Assembly (NCBI GenBank): GCA_947179485.1 | Contig: OX359247.1 | Location: 53,727,131 to 53,791,130 of the forward strand | Length of the DNA stretch: 64,000 nucleotides | Direction: 5' to 3' | Source: Allacma fusca | Lineage: Eukaryota > Arthropoda > Collembola > Symphypleona > Sminthuridae | Part shown: positions 45,145 through 56,270 of the stretch, piece by piece | How the letters are laid out: the number at the start of each line of letters is the position of its first letter | How positions within the stretch are numbered: position 1 is the stretch's first letter | Notes under the pieces: model-generated | Databases searched by the model: none | What the model was told of the DNA's origin: nothing | What the model saw: only the letters and a program-made list of their open reading frames with translations | Program-made: the position numbers and the translations under genes

Positions 45145-47790
45145 AAATGACTCGTCTATAAGAAAGTTTCACTTTCTAAAAAGGATAAATAACCTCCGTA
45201 TAAATTGCATATTTGCTCAGAAGATACTGTTGCATCATCCTGACTTTTTTTCCCCATGCTTTCTTCCAAGTCTATTTTATCCCATAATAAAAACATACTG
45301 TAGTTTTGAAAAATTAACGATTTTTTTACTTGTACTGTTCAATCATACAAAACAGCGTTGACTGTCCATACAACTTTTTCATATATTGTACGAATGCAAA
45401 CAATTTGTAACGCAGTTGATTAACCCTACGCAGCCAAATTGAAGGATTGGTCATCGTACAAGGACCCAAGAAACGATTTTACCCTCCCCTAGCCCATATA
45501 AAGTGAAAAGGAAGAAAATAACCCATTCATCATGAAGTATAAAATATGTTTCCAATTTTTCAAAACTTTTTTCTTCCCTTGTTTTATAAATTACATTTTT
45601 TCTTAAATTTCTTTTGGATATAATTTTGGAAACTTGATTTTAGAAAATTTCATTGGCTTTTCAAAAATTCCCAGCTTTCTGGAACTGAAAACGTAAGGCG
45701 AGATTGGAAAAAGTAAAACATATTTACTCTTAAAAACAATTCATTCGTGCCTCACGTGAACCTAATTTTCAAAAATCTGGAAAAATATTTGTTAAATCGT
45801 GGTAGAATGGGATATTTTCTACTATCCCTCTTTGTATACGCTAGACCCATTGCCTGGTATACTGTAGAATGCACAACGAAAACACAGAGTCAACACTAAA
45901 TAAATATAGAGTCAATAAAGTTAATAAACTGACAATGAACCAACAGATAAATAATCGTCCTCAATAAAGCCACTTGAGATTATCCGAAAATAGGGCGGGC
46001 GTATTGGAATCAAATAAATCCTAACGCGTAAAATAAATTTGAACAAATACGCATTGTCAACTCGTCAGCTGATACCATCGTCTAAAAAGTACTCCGAATG
46101 TTAGCAGCAACTTCAAGTTTGCATGAATGACCACTTGTCACGTTGTCACAACAAATCAGAACCTCCGTGAAAACTGAAATAGTATATGCTCTGCTATGAT
46201 GCTAGCCGTACGGAAGTTTAAGTTAGAAGTTCTTGAAAATCATTCTTAATATCCAAATTCATTGGCAAAAACATTCCATTTCTAAATCAGAATTTCCTCC
46301 ATTGTATAAGTACTATTCTTTTATAAAGCTACTCTACTGTATTGTTTACGCGTAACAATCACACTCAAATGTTCAAATACAAATAAAACCGAGCACTTCA
46401 CAAATTAAGTATGGTATACTCTCTGTATAAAAGCATCCCTATAAAAATTGTGAGGGGGTTAAAAGCGATACATTAACATTTTGGTTAATGGGGAAGTGTC
46501 CTTTTTCTCCCTTAGATTCATTCTGGTCTTTTAGATAAGGGTGTCAGTAATAGTATGACGGTACTGTAATTAAATCAATTATACATACTTTAACAGATCC
46601 AAAGCAATTGACTCATCACACAATTTAGAACAAAATCAAAAATAATTAAAGTGCACATATAAAACGGTGACACAAGTACAAACATCATGACTTGATTCAA
46701 TGGAAGTCAAAGCTCACATATGACTGTAAAGTGCAGTAGAGCCAAAACAAGCGTGTTAAATTGCAGAGGAACAAAAAAAACCATATGTACATAAATGCAC
46801 GCTACCCAGTAGCTTCATCAAAAAACATTCCCCATCCATATTGACGGTGATTCATAGAAGAAATATACTTACACAGGAAAGGGTAAACGTAAACGACTGC
46901 TAATAAACCATACATACTGCGTGCAGTACGTCGTTGAACGTGTAATTACATACTTCCAATGCAAGCATTTCTTCCTAAGAGTTCAGTCGATACCCAGCAT
47001 TGCTGGAGTATATACATATATTTAACCTTTATTTACAGTTTACCCTCGGACTCTTCTAGTATCAATTTCATTTTTCACAGTTGAGATTATGAGCTAGCTT
47101 TTATCACTGACAGAACCAAAGTGTACTGTACACTCTGCAGACAGGACGACTCAATACTTTCCATTTCTCTGGCCAAAGTTAGAGACGGTGAGGACAATTC
47201 ACATTTTTCTTATACTATCTTGCATAAATTTAAAGAGCACTAACAATAAGAAAAAACATTTCTACTTTTTTTGTTGTTGTAAATAGCATAATAGGGAGAA
47301 TCAGCCGAATTAACTCTCCCTTGGGAAATGCAATGTTTTTTTAATCTTTATTTTACCAGGCACGGGCCTCACTTCATATATTTACCAAGAATAAAGTAAA
47401 TCAATATATCGACTTGGCAGAAGGTTTATTTTACGTAACTACAGTGCAGTATACATGAAATATGCAATCTTTTTGTTTCCGCTGGGTTTCTTTCCATATC
47501 CCTATTGTTATCATGTAGTTTCCTCTCCACTCAATGAAAGAATCAAATAACTGTAGTTAAGTTAAAAGCTAAAATAATCGAATTTTTAAAAAGGTTTTGT
47601 CTGTCAAATACGTGGGAAGAGTATTTATATTGGTTTACATGAAAATTGATTTTTTGTATAATCTCTGCGTAGTAAAACTCCTAAAATAAAATATCCGTTA
47701 ATTTACTAAAGCTTATAATGAACCTTCTGACTACATTACAACGAATACACAGGTAGGAAAAATCAGACTGGACTCGAGAATAAGGGCAGA

Positions 47791-50700
47791 ATGGGCACAA
47801 ACAAGACCGGAAGCATAGTCCTGCTTCTAGTACTTCTGGAAATATGCATTTGTCAAATACTAGACAACAATATCAATACTATGAGCGAATATTCCCCTTA
47901 TGAACGTCAAGGCCTGCCGAATCCAGTGGAGGAACTTGTGAAAGATTTCACTGGCAATTACAAACTGGTTCGTTACCAGCCGAGACATATTCATATTGCT
48001 TATGGAAGTAAGTAATTACAGGATAGAAAATATTTCAAAGTTCGTTTTTAGTTAATATATGGGCATATATGGAGGTACATATGTACATCAGTATCCAAGA
48101 AATAAATTGAAATGAGCCTAATGATTGCAGGCAGTCCGACAGAAATGGTGATAACATGGAGTACTTTGCAGAACCCTAATAAAACTTCCTACGTGGAATT
48201 TGGTACTAAACATTTAGCCGAAAGGTCACAAAATGGCAGTGTGACTGAATTCCAGGAACAAAGTTCCCTTCGGTTGAAACAGTATATTCATAGGGTGGTG
48301 CTGACGCAGCTAATTCCTGGACAAACATACCGTAAGTATTTGAAAGAACAGTGCAAATTAAAGTACTACAGTCCCACAATTATATACAAGTTGCAATAAG
48401 ACACGGCATTTCTCTGTAAAGGTATTTGCAAGCATTTCCCATTTACAGTAGTGGTCATAAGGACAGGATATACTACAATGTTAAAAAGTTAAATGCCCGT
48501 ATACATACTGTAAGTGAGTGCTGAAAGCAGTCATGAGGGAGGTCTGATCTTCTCAGCTTTGATAACGTTCAATTTGAAATTATGAAAACAAATTACGGGA
48601 AGTTATTATTATTATTATTATGTATTGAATATATTAACCTAGACAAAACTACTAAGCAATAATACTCGTCTACTCTTATTAATGTATTCAGTTGGAATTC
48701 GCCCAAATATTTTTCCTTCGAGAGAGCTTGTCTTTAAGGTGGTCTTATACAGTCTAACATTTACAAACAAACAGTTATAAGGTATTTACGTAATTATACA
48801 TTTGTAATTTCTAAGTAATTCATAAATATTTACCATTGCCTTTTAGTGTACCACTGTGGGAGCGATATGGGATGGTCGGAAATATTTTACTTCACGGCAA
48901 TGAGAGAAGGTGCGGATTGGCTCCCGCACTTGGCTATCTACGGTGACCTGGGAAATGTCAATGCTGTGTCCCTGGTCAGGCTACAAAGGGAAACTCACTT
49001 GGGGGTTTACGATGCCATCATCCATGTCGGGGACTTTGCTTATGATATGAACTCGGTATTAAAACTTTTTAATTTACAATTGAAATTGAGGTAGTTTTTC
49101 CACAAAATTTTTAGACAATGTTACTATCAGTAGATACATAAATATCACTATTAACTAAATTACTGCATACGTAAATATAACTGCTAGCATTGTAATAATT
49201 GCCCCACAAATAATTTGTGAATTTAAATTTACAGGAGAGTGGACTTGTGGGTGATGCTTTCATGGACCAAATACAACCAATTGCGGGTTATTTGCCATAT
49301 ATGGTATGCCCTGGAAATCATGAATGGAGTGGGTAAGAAACTTTAACGAACGTAATCAGTGCCTTCACTAGTTTTTTAGTACAGTGCAGCGCACTGATGG
49401 AACGGTCATGTCCATTACACGTCCTTGAACAAAATAACTCAAAAACGTCAGTATCGAATTCACTCTCTCAGTCTTTGGCAAAGGTGTTCCTCATAATAAT
49501 ACTGGAAAATACTTTGCAAAGGCCAATATCAGTGCGTATCATCGTAAAGAACAATAGCAGACATTAAAGAATGCACGAATGCAAGCTACACTGCTGCGCT
49601 GCCCCTTTTCATGGCAAATCGCGCATTTCCGGGTTAAAGCTTATCTTATAGATATGTATCTACTGTATTTTTTGCAGCAACTTTCACCAGTACAAAAACA
49701 GATTCACCATGCCAGGAAATGAAAACTCGATGTTTTACAGTTGGAACATGGGCCCCATACATTTCATTAGTCTATCTACAGAGTTTTATTATTTTTTGCA
49801 ATACGGGATTGCTCCCGTAATCCGTCAATATGAGTGGTTGGAGAAGGACTTAGAGGTAACTTAAACCTGGATGCTGTCTACAGTACTTTTAAGCAGTTAT
49901 ACAAATATTTAAGGTTGTAAAATCTAGTTGCGGGAATTTATTGTTTTGAATGGTAAAAGGAAGCAAATAGAACCCGAGCAGAACGTCCATGGATTATTAC
50001 CTACGGCCACAGACCCATGTATTGCTCAAATGATGATCGGGATGACTGTACGAAGCATGAGACGCTGGTCAGAGTAGGAATACCTTACTTTCACTGGTAA
50101 CGGTATTTTAAATGTATTTTCAGTTTTATGAGAACAATAATAAATTATTAAATGAGTTTGAAAAAGCTTCCAGGGTTAGAGTGTATCACTCATTAGCTTG
50201 ACCTCACACTGTGCTGTACTTTTATGACAGGTACGGTTTGGAGGATATGTTTATGAAGTACGGGGTTGACTTGTCAATTTGGGCACATGAACATTCATAT
50301 GAACGGCTCTGGCCCACTTACAATCATAAAGTTTACAATGGGAGCTTGGCTGAGCCGTACAGAAATCCCAAAGCCTTAACTCATGTCACAACAGGATCTG
50401 CGGTAAAACAATTTTTCTTTAGTAATTTTGTTATTATGTGTAAACGTTTATAGGCCTTCATAATTATCAAAAACTACCTACAAAAACTAAACACCGAAGG
50501 TGTTTTAATGTTTAGCAGAAGTCAGTTTTTTTCCCTTTGATTTCACTGAAACCTGAATTTTTTAAAGGATATCCGAAAGATTATTGCACATTTATCCGTT
50601 ATAGGTTATAGCCAAATAATTTATACATTTAGGACCACTTATTTTCCCCAAACTTCCTTTTCTAGTTGATAAAGCCATTTGCAATGTAAATTAATTCGAA

Positions 50701-51223
50701 GTCAGAATCTACATAAAACTTAATGAACCGTCTGAATATTACATATGCTGAATGTAAGGGATGGCAAACACAAGGATTTTGAATTTATATACCCGTTCAT
50801 TATTTGAAATGTAATGCCTTAAAATATTTTGATGGCAGGGATGTTCCGAGAAACATGATCCGTTTCCAGAGACTCGGCCAGAATGGACAGCGTACAGAAG
50901 TACTGACTATGGTTTCAGTCGTTTGAAACCACTAAATAACACTCACTTATATTTTGAACAACTTTCTGAAGATCAGGTAATTATTTATGACCTGTCTAGA
51001 TAATTTCAAGTATTTAATCTGTCTAAGCTTACTTGTTATTTTCTCATTTACTAGGATACCAACGATTAATTTAATTCTATTATAATTTCGTTTTACCCCA
51101 TAGGATGGAAAAATCATCGATTCCTTCTACCTTATACGAGAGAAACACGAAGGGTATGAGATCCCTAAGGCAATAGCTACAAATAACATCGACATCCACG
51201 ACTCTGTCGAAAATAGTCTTTAA
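47791..51223 (+). CDS. purple acid phosphatase type 7 (ACP7-like), secreted
   Basis: Nine exons with GT-AG borders: 47791-48007, 48131-48331, 48847-49055, 49235-49332, 49678-49855, 49960-50096, 50231-50402, 50839-50976, 51104-51223. They sum to 1,470 nt, 489 residues, all phases agreeing. Residues 1-20 form a signal peptide (IVLLLVLLEICICQ). An N-terminal fibronectin-like domain (MVITWST) precedes the metallophosphatase domain, whose five metal-binding blocks are all intact: GDLGN (172-176), GDFAYD (201-206), GNHE (236-239), GHRP (317-320) and AHEH (365-368). Family role: hydrolysis of phosphate esters at a two-metal centre in the secretory pathway or outside the cell. Length agrees with animal ACP7 proteins. 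The exon 6 acceptor (TAAAAG) is weak but fixes the frame and the conserved ANRTRAERPWI. Functional gene expected. Confidence 0.95.
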
Positions 51224-51833
51224 ATATAGTACAGGAAAAAAATTAACTTTATTCACACCTGCCAAAACTATACTCTCTGATATGTCCTCCGTTATTTGTG
51301 ATTTTCCCTGTAACATTGCATGCTCATAAAAAACTTCCGTTATAAGGGAGTCCAGAGGGAAGGCGGTTGTTTTGCCGAGTAAAAATACTCTCTTAAATAC
51401 TTATTAAAAGAAAACCTTCCTTGTAAACTGAGCTTTAATTAATAACACCATTGATGGAGTCATTAATACGTTTTCTTCCCTAATCTAGAGGTTGCAAAAA
51501 TATTTAATGGTTATATAATTACTTATGCTATGATATAATTATTACCAATCCAAAAGCTCAGGGCTGAAACGGTGATGAAATCATATCTGGATTCCTTTGA
51601 TTGAGCTAAGAATACATTGAAGCGGGTGACCTGTTGTCATACCCTACAGTGATTTATTTTTTTGGGAGGTTTATTTTTACTGAGTTTCTGAAGAGAACAG
51701 CTAGTTTTGTTCCTTTCAGCTACTTATTCCTTAAACTGGGTAAATATGACTGTATTTAATTTAACTTTTGTAAACAGTTGAATTACATAAAGCATTTCAG
51801 TCAAATATCGTTGTGATGTTATTCATTGTTTTT

Positions 51834-51839
51834 AATAAA
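51834..51839 (+). terminator. candidate polyadenylation signal of the acid phosphatase gene
   Basis: AATAAA about 610 bp after the stop codon. It would imply a long 3' untranslated region; no closer canonical signal was noticed. Bases 51224-52524 otherwise contain no supported gene. Confidence 0.35.
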
Positions 51840-52524
51840 GACGTGATTTTACAATTAACAAATATTGTAATTTTATTATGAAATAGGCGGGAGAATTATA
51901 TGACGGGATTATGCATTATATGCCTGAACTTGGAAAGTATGAGGAAAATATGATGTGCAAAAGTAGTCGGTCCGACAATAGTCTCAGCAACTGAACTGGG
52001 ACAAGCTTAGTTTAGTTCGTTTCATTCGAAGATTCTAACTTTGAGTGCTGGGGAGCTGTTATGGCTCAATTCGATTTATTTATCATAATGTCCAATCTCA
52101 ATGGCATTGTGAGAAAGAGAAAGTAGATTACATTCACACGATTGAGTTGATTTTGATGGATGGCTACAGCAAGAAAACGGGTAATTAAAATTCATATCAT
52201 TGTTTAAATAATCAGTCCAGCAGGTTATCGTAGTAGAACGATTATTCAGTTAGTAATAATTATTTACATTTAATTATTTGACTCATGTCGATTCCATATA
52301 AAATAAAATGATAAGAAAATATCTACATCTACTAGATTACATATGCAGAATATGTTGCAATATCCATTGGATAGCTTTTAATTTTTCCAGCGAGAAATTC
52401 CATACTTTTGCGCAAGCCGACACAATATTTAGCAGCTTTACAAACGCAACTTGTATCCCAATTTGCTTCATTCCATTCTAAAACATTTTTGTACGTCAGG
52501 TCACAAAATCCGCACTGCGTTAAA

Positions 52525-53390
52525 ATGTTTCCAAAAATACTAGTTGTCGTTTTAATAGCTTCCTGTAGTTCTGCAGCGCTGCTGAATAAAAGAATCTTGT
52601 CAAAAACCGAAATTCACCAAGTCCAAGGCATTATTGAACCCATCGATTGCAGTAAGTACATATAAAACGCTAAAATAAAACAAATAAATTTTACATTGAC
52701 TAGATCCTTTGGTTTTGAGATAAAACCAATTAGCAATAAAAGGTATAGTATAACCCCTAAGGTATGTAATAATTTCTACCAATTGTCCATATTCTGAACA
52801 GAGTCTGTAGGAGCGATCTCGCGAGTGGCTTTCACTAACTGCTCAAGTTTCCCATGCGACATTGTCCGTAGCAAAACGTACAGTATTGACATAACACTGA
52901 ATCCAGGTAGGGACATAATATTTGTCAAAATGAATGTACTTAGCCCATGCTATTTTAGGAAAAAATATTGGGTTAGTTAATTTAAAAAATAAAAGTGTGA
53001 TGTCCTTAACTGCAGCTCAAGATCATAATTCTCTAGAGCTCCATATATCCTCAATTTATGCGGGTATCGAAACGTCGCTCTACAATGCTAATATACCAGT
53101 TGCTGTGACTCATGGTAAATCCGAAATATTAGCTTACCCTTGGGTCGTGTACGGACATATTCAGCCTACTCAGGTGTGTTATTATATTTGTTGCATCGAG
53201 TTGTAAATTTAAAATAAAACTTTATTTTTTTTAAATGATTAAGATATAAGGTATACATACATGAGTATCTTGTTACAATAAAACAAGAATGGTGTAATTA
53301 TGCGTGTTTCAGTCCGTCGGGGTTCGCGTGCAACTTGAGGCAGATGGCGTGGTTGAATTTTGTGGAATCATTCCAGCAAATATATGGTAG
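52525..53390 (+). CDS. NPC2-like (ML domain) secreted lipid-binding protein
   Basis: Four exons: 52525-52651, 52802-52906, 53016-53173 and 53313-53390, together 468 nt, 155 residues, all with GT-AG borders and matching phases. The ATG at 52525 starts a signal peptide (MFPKILVVVLIASCSSA); an upstream in-frame extension is not typical of the family. The ML core follows: PIDCKSVGAI, FTNCSSFPCD, TYSIDITLNP, YPWVVYGHIQPT, VGVRVQLEAD and EFCGIIPANIW. NPC2 proteins bind sterols or other lipids; in arthropods expanded copies are linked to lipid transport and chemical sensing. Oddity: cysteines 1, 2, 3 and 6 are present, but the central pair (usually CxxxxxC before the PI/PV motif) is replaced by YNANIPV, so only two disulphides can form. 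Ends 150 bp before the convergent helicase gene. Confidence 0.92.
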
Positions 53391-53401
53391 ACTTATAATA
53401 C

Positions 53402-53407
53402 AATAAA
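53402..53407 (+). terminator. polyadenylation signal of the NPC2-like gene
   Basis: AATAAA 12 bp after the TAG stop. It falls in the 150-bp gap between this gene and the convergent helicase gene. Confidence 0.7.
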
Positions 53408-53540
53408 GATAGCCTTTGAATTTTCGCATGCTTAAAATGCCTTGAAAATATTTAATACTTTATATTCATTACATTGCTAAATAAAGTCGTACAAAATATT
53501 TAAAACATAATTTGACAAAATTGTAATTCGGACTTACAGA

Positions 53541-56270
53541 TTAACATAATTTTTGGACAAACCTCTCGAGATGAGGAATGATCTCATCCAAAGAGCCATT
53601 AGTGACTCTCCCAGGAACTCCCAAAGATTCCTGAACCCATTTTGACAAGTAGTGTCTGTAGTTTGAATAGTCAGTGAATCGGCTCTCAACTATTATAATT
53701 GCACCCCAGTCTTTTTCATGTCTAACACACCTGCCAAATGCTTGATTCAATGCGCGGAAAGCACATGCGTTATACCACTCCTTCCCACTCAAATAGCTTT
53801 TGTTGGTCATTTTCTTAGTACTATTGTACCTTTCTTTTGCCACAATATCAATATTAGTACAAGGTGCAAACGGAATGCCAATAGTCAACACAGCTCTTGC
53901 TTGGTTATCCTTAAAATCGACCCCTTCGGAAACTTTCCCCCTCAAAACTGCAAATAGGATGGCACCTTTAGCAACTTCGACCTTTTCCCTGTATGACGTC
54001 ATCATAGAGTTGAATTCATTTGGATGTCGATTTTCATGCTCAAAAAAGAGATCCTTAACTTTTCGAAGGCGTTCCAGGTTCCTATTTCGAATCCACTCAG
54101 TTTTTAATCTAGTTATGAAGGTACTTGACGGTACAAACACTAGAATCCCAAATGGGATTTGGGTTGAAACTCGTAAAATTATTTTGAAAAGTTGGTCTTG
54201 ATGGTCTGCATACTTTAACTCGTTTTGAAGGGATTCGGCATTAAACTTCAATCTTTTATCACTTCTACTGCAGTTGTTAATAACGCAAGAGAAAATCCTA
54301 TCAGATCCCAAAACATGGTTAGCGGAGAGTTCAAGTTGAAAATTTGTGTTTAGTTCCGCTGCAAATGAATGTTTGGGCGATAGAGTTCCAGAAGTTACAA
54401 CAACGGTTCGAGCGGAACTCATATTTTCAAAGACAACTGCCGGATTCAGGCAGAGTAGATTCAGTTGGATGTTATTTATCTCAGTATCAGGTTCGGGATT
54501 TTTAGAAGAAATTAAAAAAGCAGAACGGTTCAGCGGTGCTTTCTTCAGTGTCTTGACTGTCTTGATTAAAAATTTGGCATAATCATTAAAATAAAGTAAC
54601 TCTGAGGTGACGGGGTTTTTCTTGAACAAAAGACTAAAAGTAAAGAGAATACTCTTAGCGGCCCTTAGAGCATCACTGTCAACTATGAATGGTGAAGAGA
54701 TTGACGTCGGATCAGGCCCTGCAAATTGTTGCTCTTCTAAAACAAAGTAATTCCTCCAGTGCTGCCTGATTTCTTCTGGACCGAACTGAATTTTTACCAT
54801 TTCCTCAATTAAGGTTTCAGAAATGTCTCGTTTGAACTTTTTTTCGGTGTTTTTGCTGTCTTCAGGAATATAAACAAACCCGGTGGTAATGGTTTGCAGT
54901 TGATGTTCTAGCCAATTAAACACCCTTTTAAAAGCCATTGTGAGACTTGTCAGCGCTTCCTGAACATGCGGTGGAGGCTGCTGTTCTTGTAACAACATAG
55001 ACTCGTCAAATTTGAAAAGGATGGAATTGACTTTATTTAAGCTCAGGGCTTGATCCCCCGACAGTGAAGCGATGGAGCGGCAATTGTCCTCGATGTTGTG
55101 AGCTTCATCAAACACGACAATATTTCCGCTTAATGAGATTTTCAGAGCTTTTCGAATATGATTGCTGAGCACGTGGTTGTATGTGCAAAAGACTATGCGG
55201 GCATTACGTTGAAATGGACGTATTTCTTGGTAGGGACAAGATCCACATTCTTCACCATGCAACTTTATCTCTTCTATATCCCAAGTTGAATGATATCCTT
55301 TCTTAAAAGAAGATTCTGGCAAAGAGCCTGCGTAAAATGGACATGTAGCCTCCTTTTCTTTAAGCTGTACTTTTCTCTGCACCTTGCCATACGCATTTCT
55401 GAATTTCTGGCACGTGTTTTCCACGGATTCGGACGCCAAGGCGGTAGGATTGATACAGGTTTGCTTTCGACTAGCTAGGATCATCATCGGAGTGTTCTTA
55501 TATTTTGTCTGTGACAGCTGCTTGACAACTTGCTTAATTTGGGAATGCGTGCGAGTGGCGTAATAGATTACTGGCACCGGTTGTTCTTGAAAAGAATTTT
55601 CGGGCATCTTTTCAGCAACTTTTGGAGGAGTTTCATCTGCTCTAGATTTCTTGGACGGTGAAGGTATAGTATTGTTCTTACCTTCTTCCCAAGTTCGGTT
55701 TAGGGCTTGCCTATTCGCCCACCGCTCCTTTCGCCACGTAACAAATCTTTCTTCCTCATCTTGCTGAAATTTCAATTGCCACGCTATGAGAGCACAGATC
55801 AATGCAGCGGTTTTCCCAGTTCCCGTTGGAGATTCCAGAAGACAGTTTTGACTAGACTGGACTCCTTCAATAAGTTTCTCCATCATTTCCTTCTGGCTTT
55901 GGTATGCTACATAAGGAAATACGACAGTACAACCTCGGATACTGTAGACATTTTCATCCTGACGAGCATTAATTTCAGCTTGGTCAAGATGGTTGAGATC
56001 GTCTTGTGTTAAGGACTCCCAAAATTCATCATTCTCATCTCCACCGTAGGGTAATGTTGAGACCAAATCAGGAGATGAAATAAAGGAGAGATCATTATCC
56101 TCCGCGAGATGCTGTGAACATGAATGATCCATTGGCAGGTGGGAGGAACAAACTTCCTTGACTATACCAGGCTGACATTGAGTGCTTTTACGTTGGATGG
56201 GTAGCGTATCCTGGAGGTCCGCAGTAGTGATGATTTGAGTGTCCTCCTCCGAGTTGCTGTCGTCCAGCAT
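53541..56270 (-). CDS. FANCJ/BRIP1-type DNA helicase, full-length helicase core
   Basis: A 909-residue intronless frame from the ATG at 56268-56270. Motif I ESPTGTGKT (146-154), Ia YATRTHSQ, iron-sulphur cysteines at 272, 287, 310 and 345, motif II DEAH (388-391), TSGTLSPKHSF, RGKVSEGVDF and motif VI QAFGRCVRH are all canonical. The cysteine and DEAH positions lie close to those in human FANCJ. FANCJ unwinds DNA 5'-3' at stalled forks, G-quadruplexes and interstrand crosslinks. The C-terminus ends soon after motif VI, so the long tail that binds BRCA1 in vertebrates is missing. Upstream, the frame is open past a TTTTTAG acceptor at about 56309; a small 5' coding exon at 57321-57353 (MKSNSGLRMLI, GTGAGT donor) would join in phase, but this is speculative. 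I infer this is the ancestral-type copy of the three helicases. Confidence 0.93.
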   Translation of the reverse strand: MLDDSNSEEDTQIITTADLQDTLPIQRKSTQCQPGIVKEVCSSHLPMDHSCSQHLAEDNDLSFISSPDLVSTLPYGGDENDEFWESLTQDDLNHLDQAEINARQDENVYSIRGCTVVFPYVAYQSQKEMMEKLIEGVQSSQNCLLESPTGTGKTAALICALIAWQLKFQQDEEERFVTWRKERWANRQALNRTWEEGKNNTIPSPSKKSRADETPPKVAEKMPENSFQEQPVPVIYYATRTHSQIKQVVKQLSQTKYKNTPMMILASRKQTCINPTALASESVENTCQKFRNAYGKVQRKVQLKEKEATCPFYAGSLPESSFKKGYHSTWDIEEIKLHGEECGSCPYQEIRPFQRNARIVFCTYNHVLSNHIRKALKISLSGNIVVFDEAHNIEDNCRSIASLSGDQALSLNKVNSILFKFDESMLLQEQQPPPHVQEALTSLTMAFKRVFNWLEHQLQTITTGFVYIPEDSKNTEKKFKRDISETLIEEMVKIQFGPEEIRQHWRNYFVLEEQQFAGPDPTSISSPFIVDSDALRAAKSILFTFSLLFKKNPVTSELLYFNDYAKFLIKTVKTLKKAPLNRSAFLISSKNPEPDTEINNIQLNLLCLNPAVVFENMSSARTVVVTSGTLSPKHSFAAELNTNFQLELSANHVLGSDRIFSCVINNCSRSDKRLKFNAESLQNELKYADHQDQLFKIILRVSTQIPFGILVFVPSSTFITRLKTEWIRNRNLERLRKVKDLFFEHENRHPNEFNSMMTSYREKVEVAKGAILFAVLRGKVSEGVDFKDNQARAVLTIGIPFAPCTNIDIVAKERYNSTKKMTNKSYLSGKEWYNACAFRALNQAFGRCVRHEKDWGAIIIVESRFTDYSNYRHYLSKWVQESLGVPGRVTNGSLDEIIPHLERFVQKLC

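Larger units (their letters stand above)
38364..47790. other. 9.4-kb stretch without a supported gene
   Basis: No frame here shows convincing protein character or splice structure. Recognised pieces are described separately: an inverted-repeat element near 39 kb, a possible Tc1/mariner fragment, a 32-bp palindrome and a GGAC microsatellite. The rest is AT-rich, and promoters of the acid phosphatase gene may lie near its right end. Confidence 0.5.
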
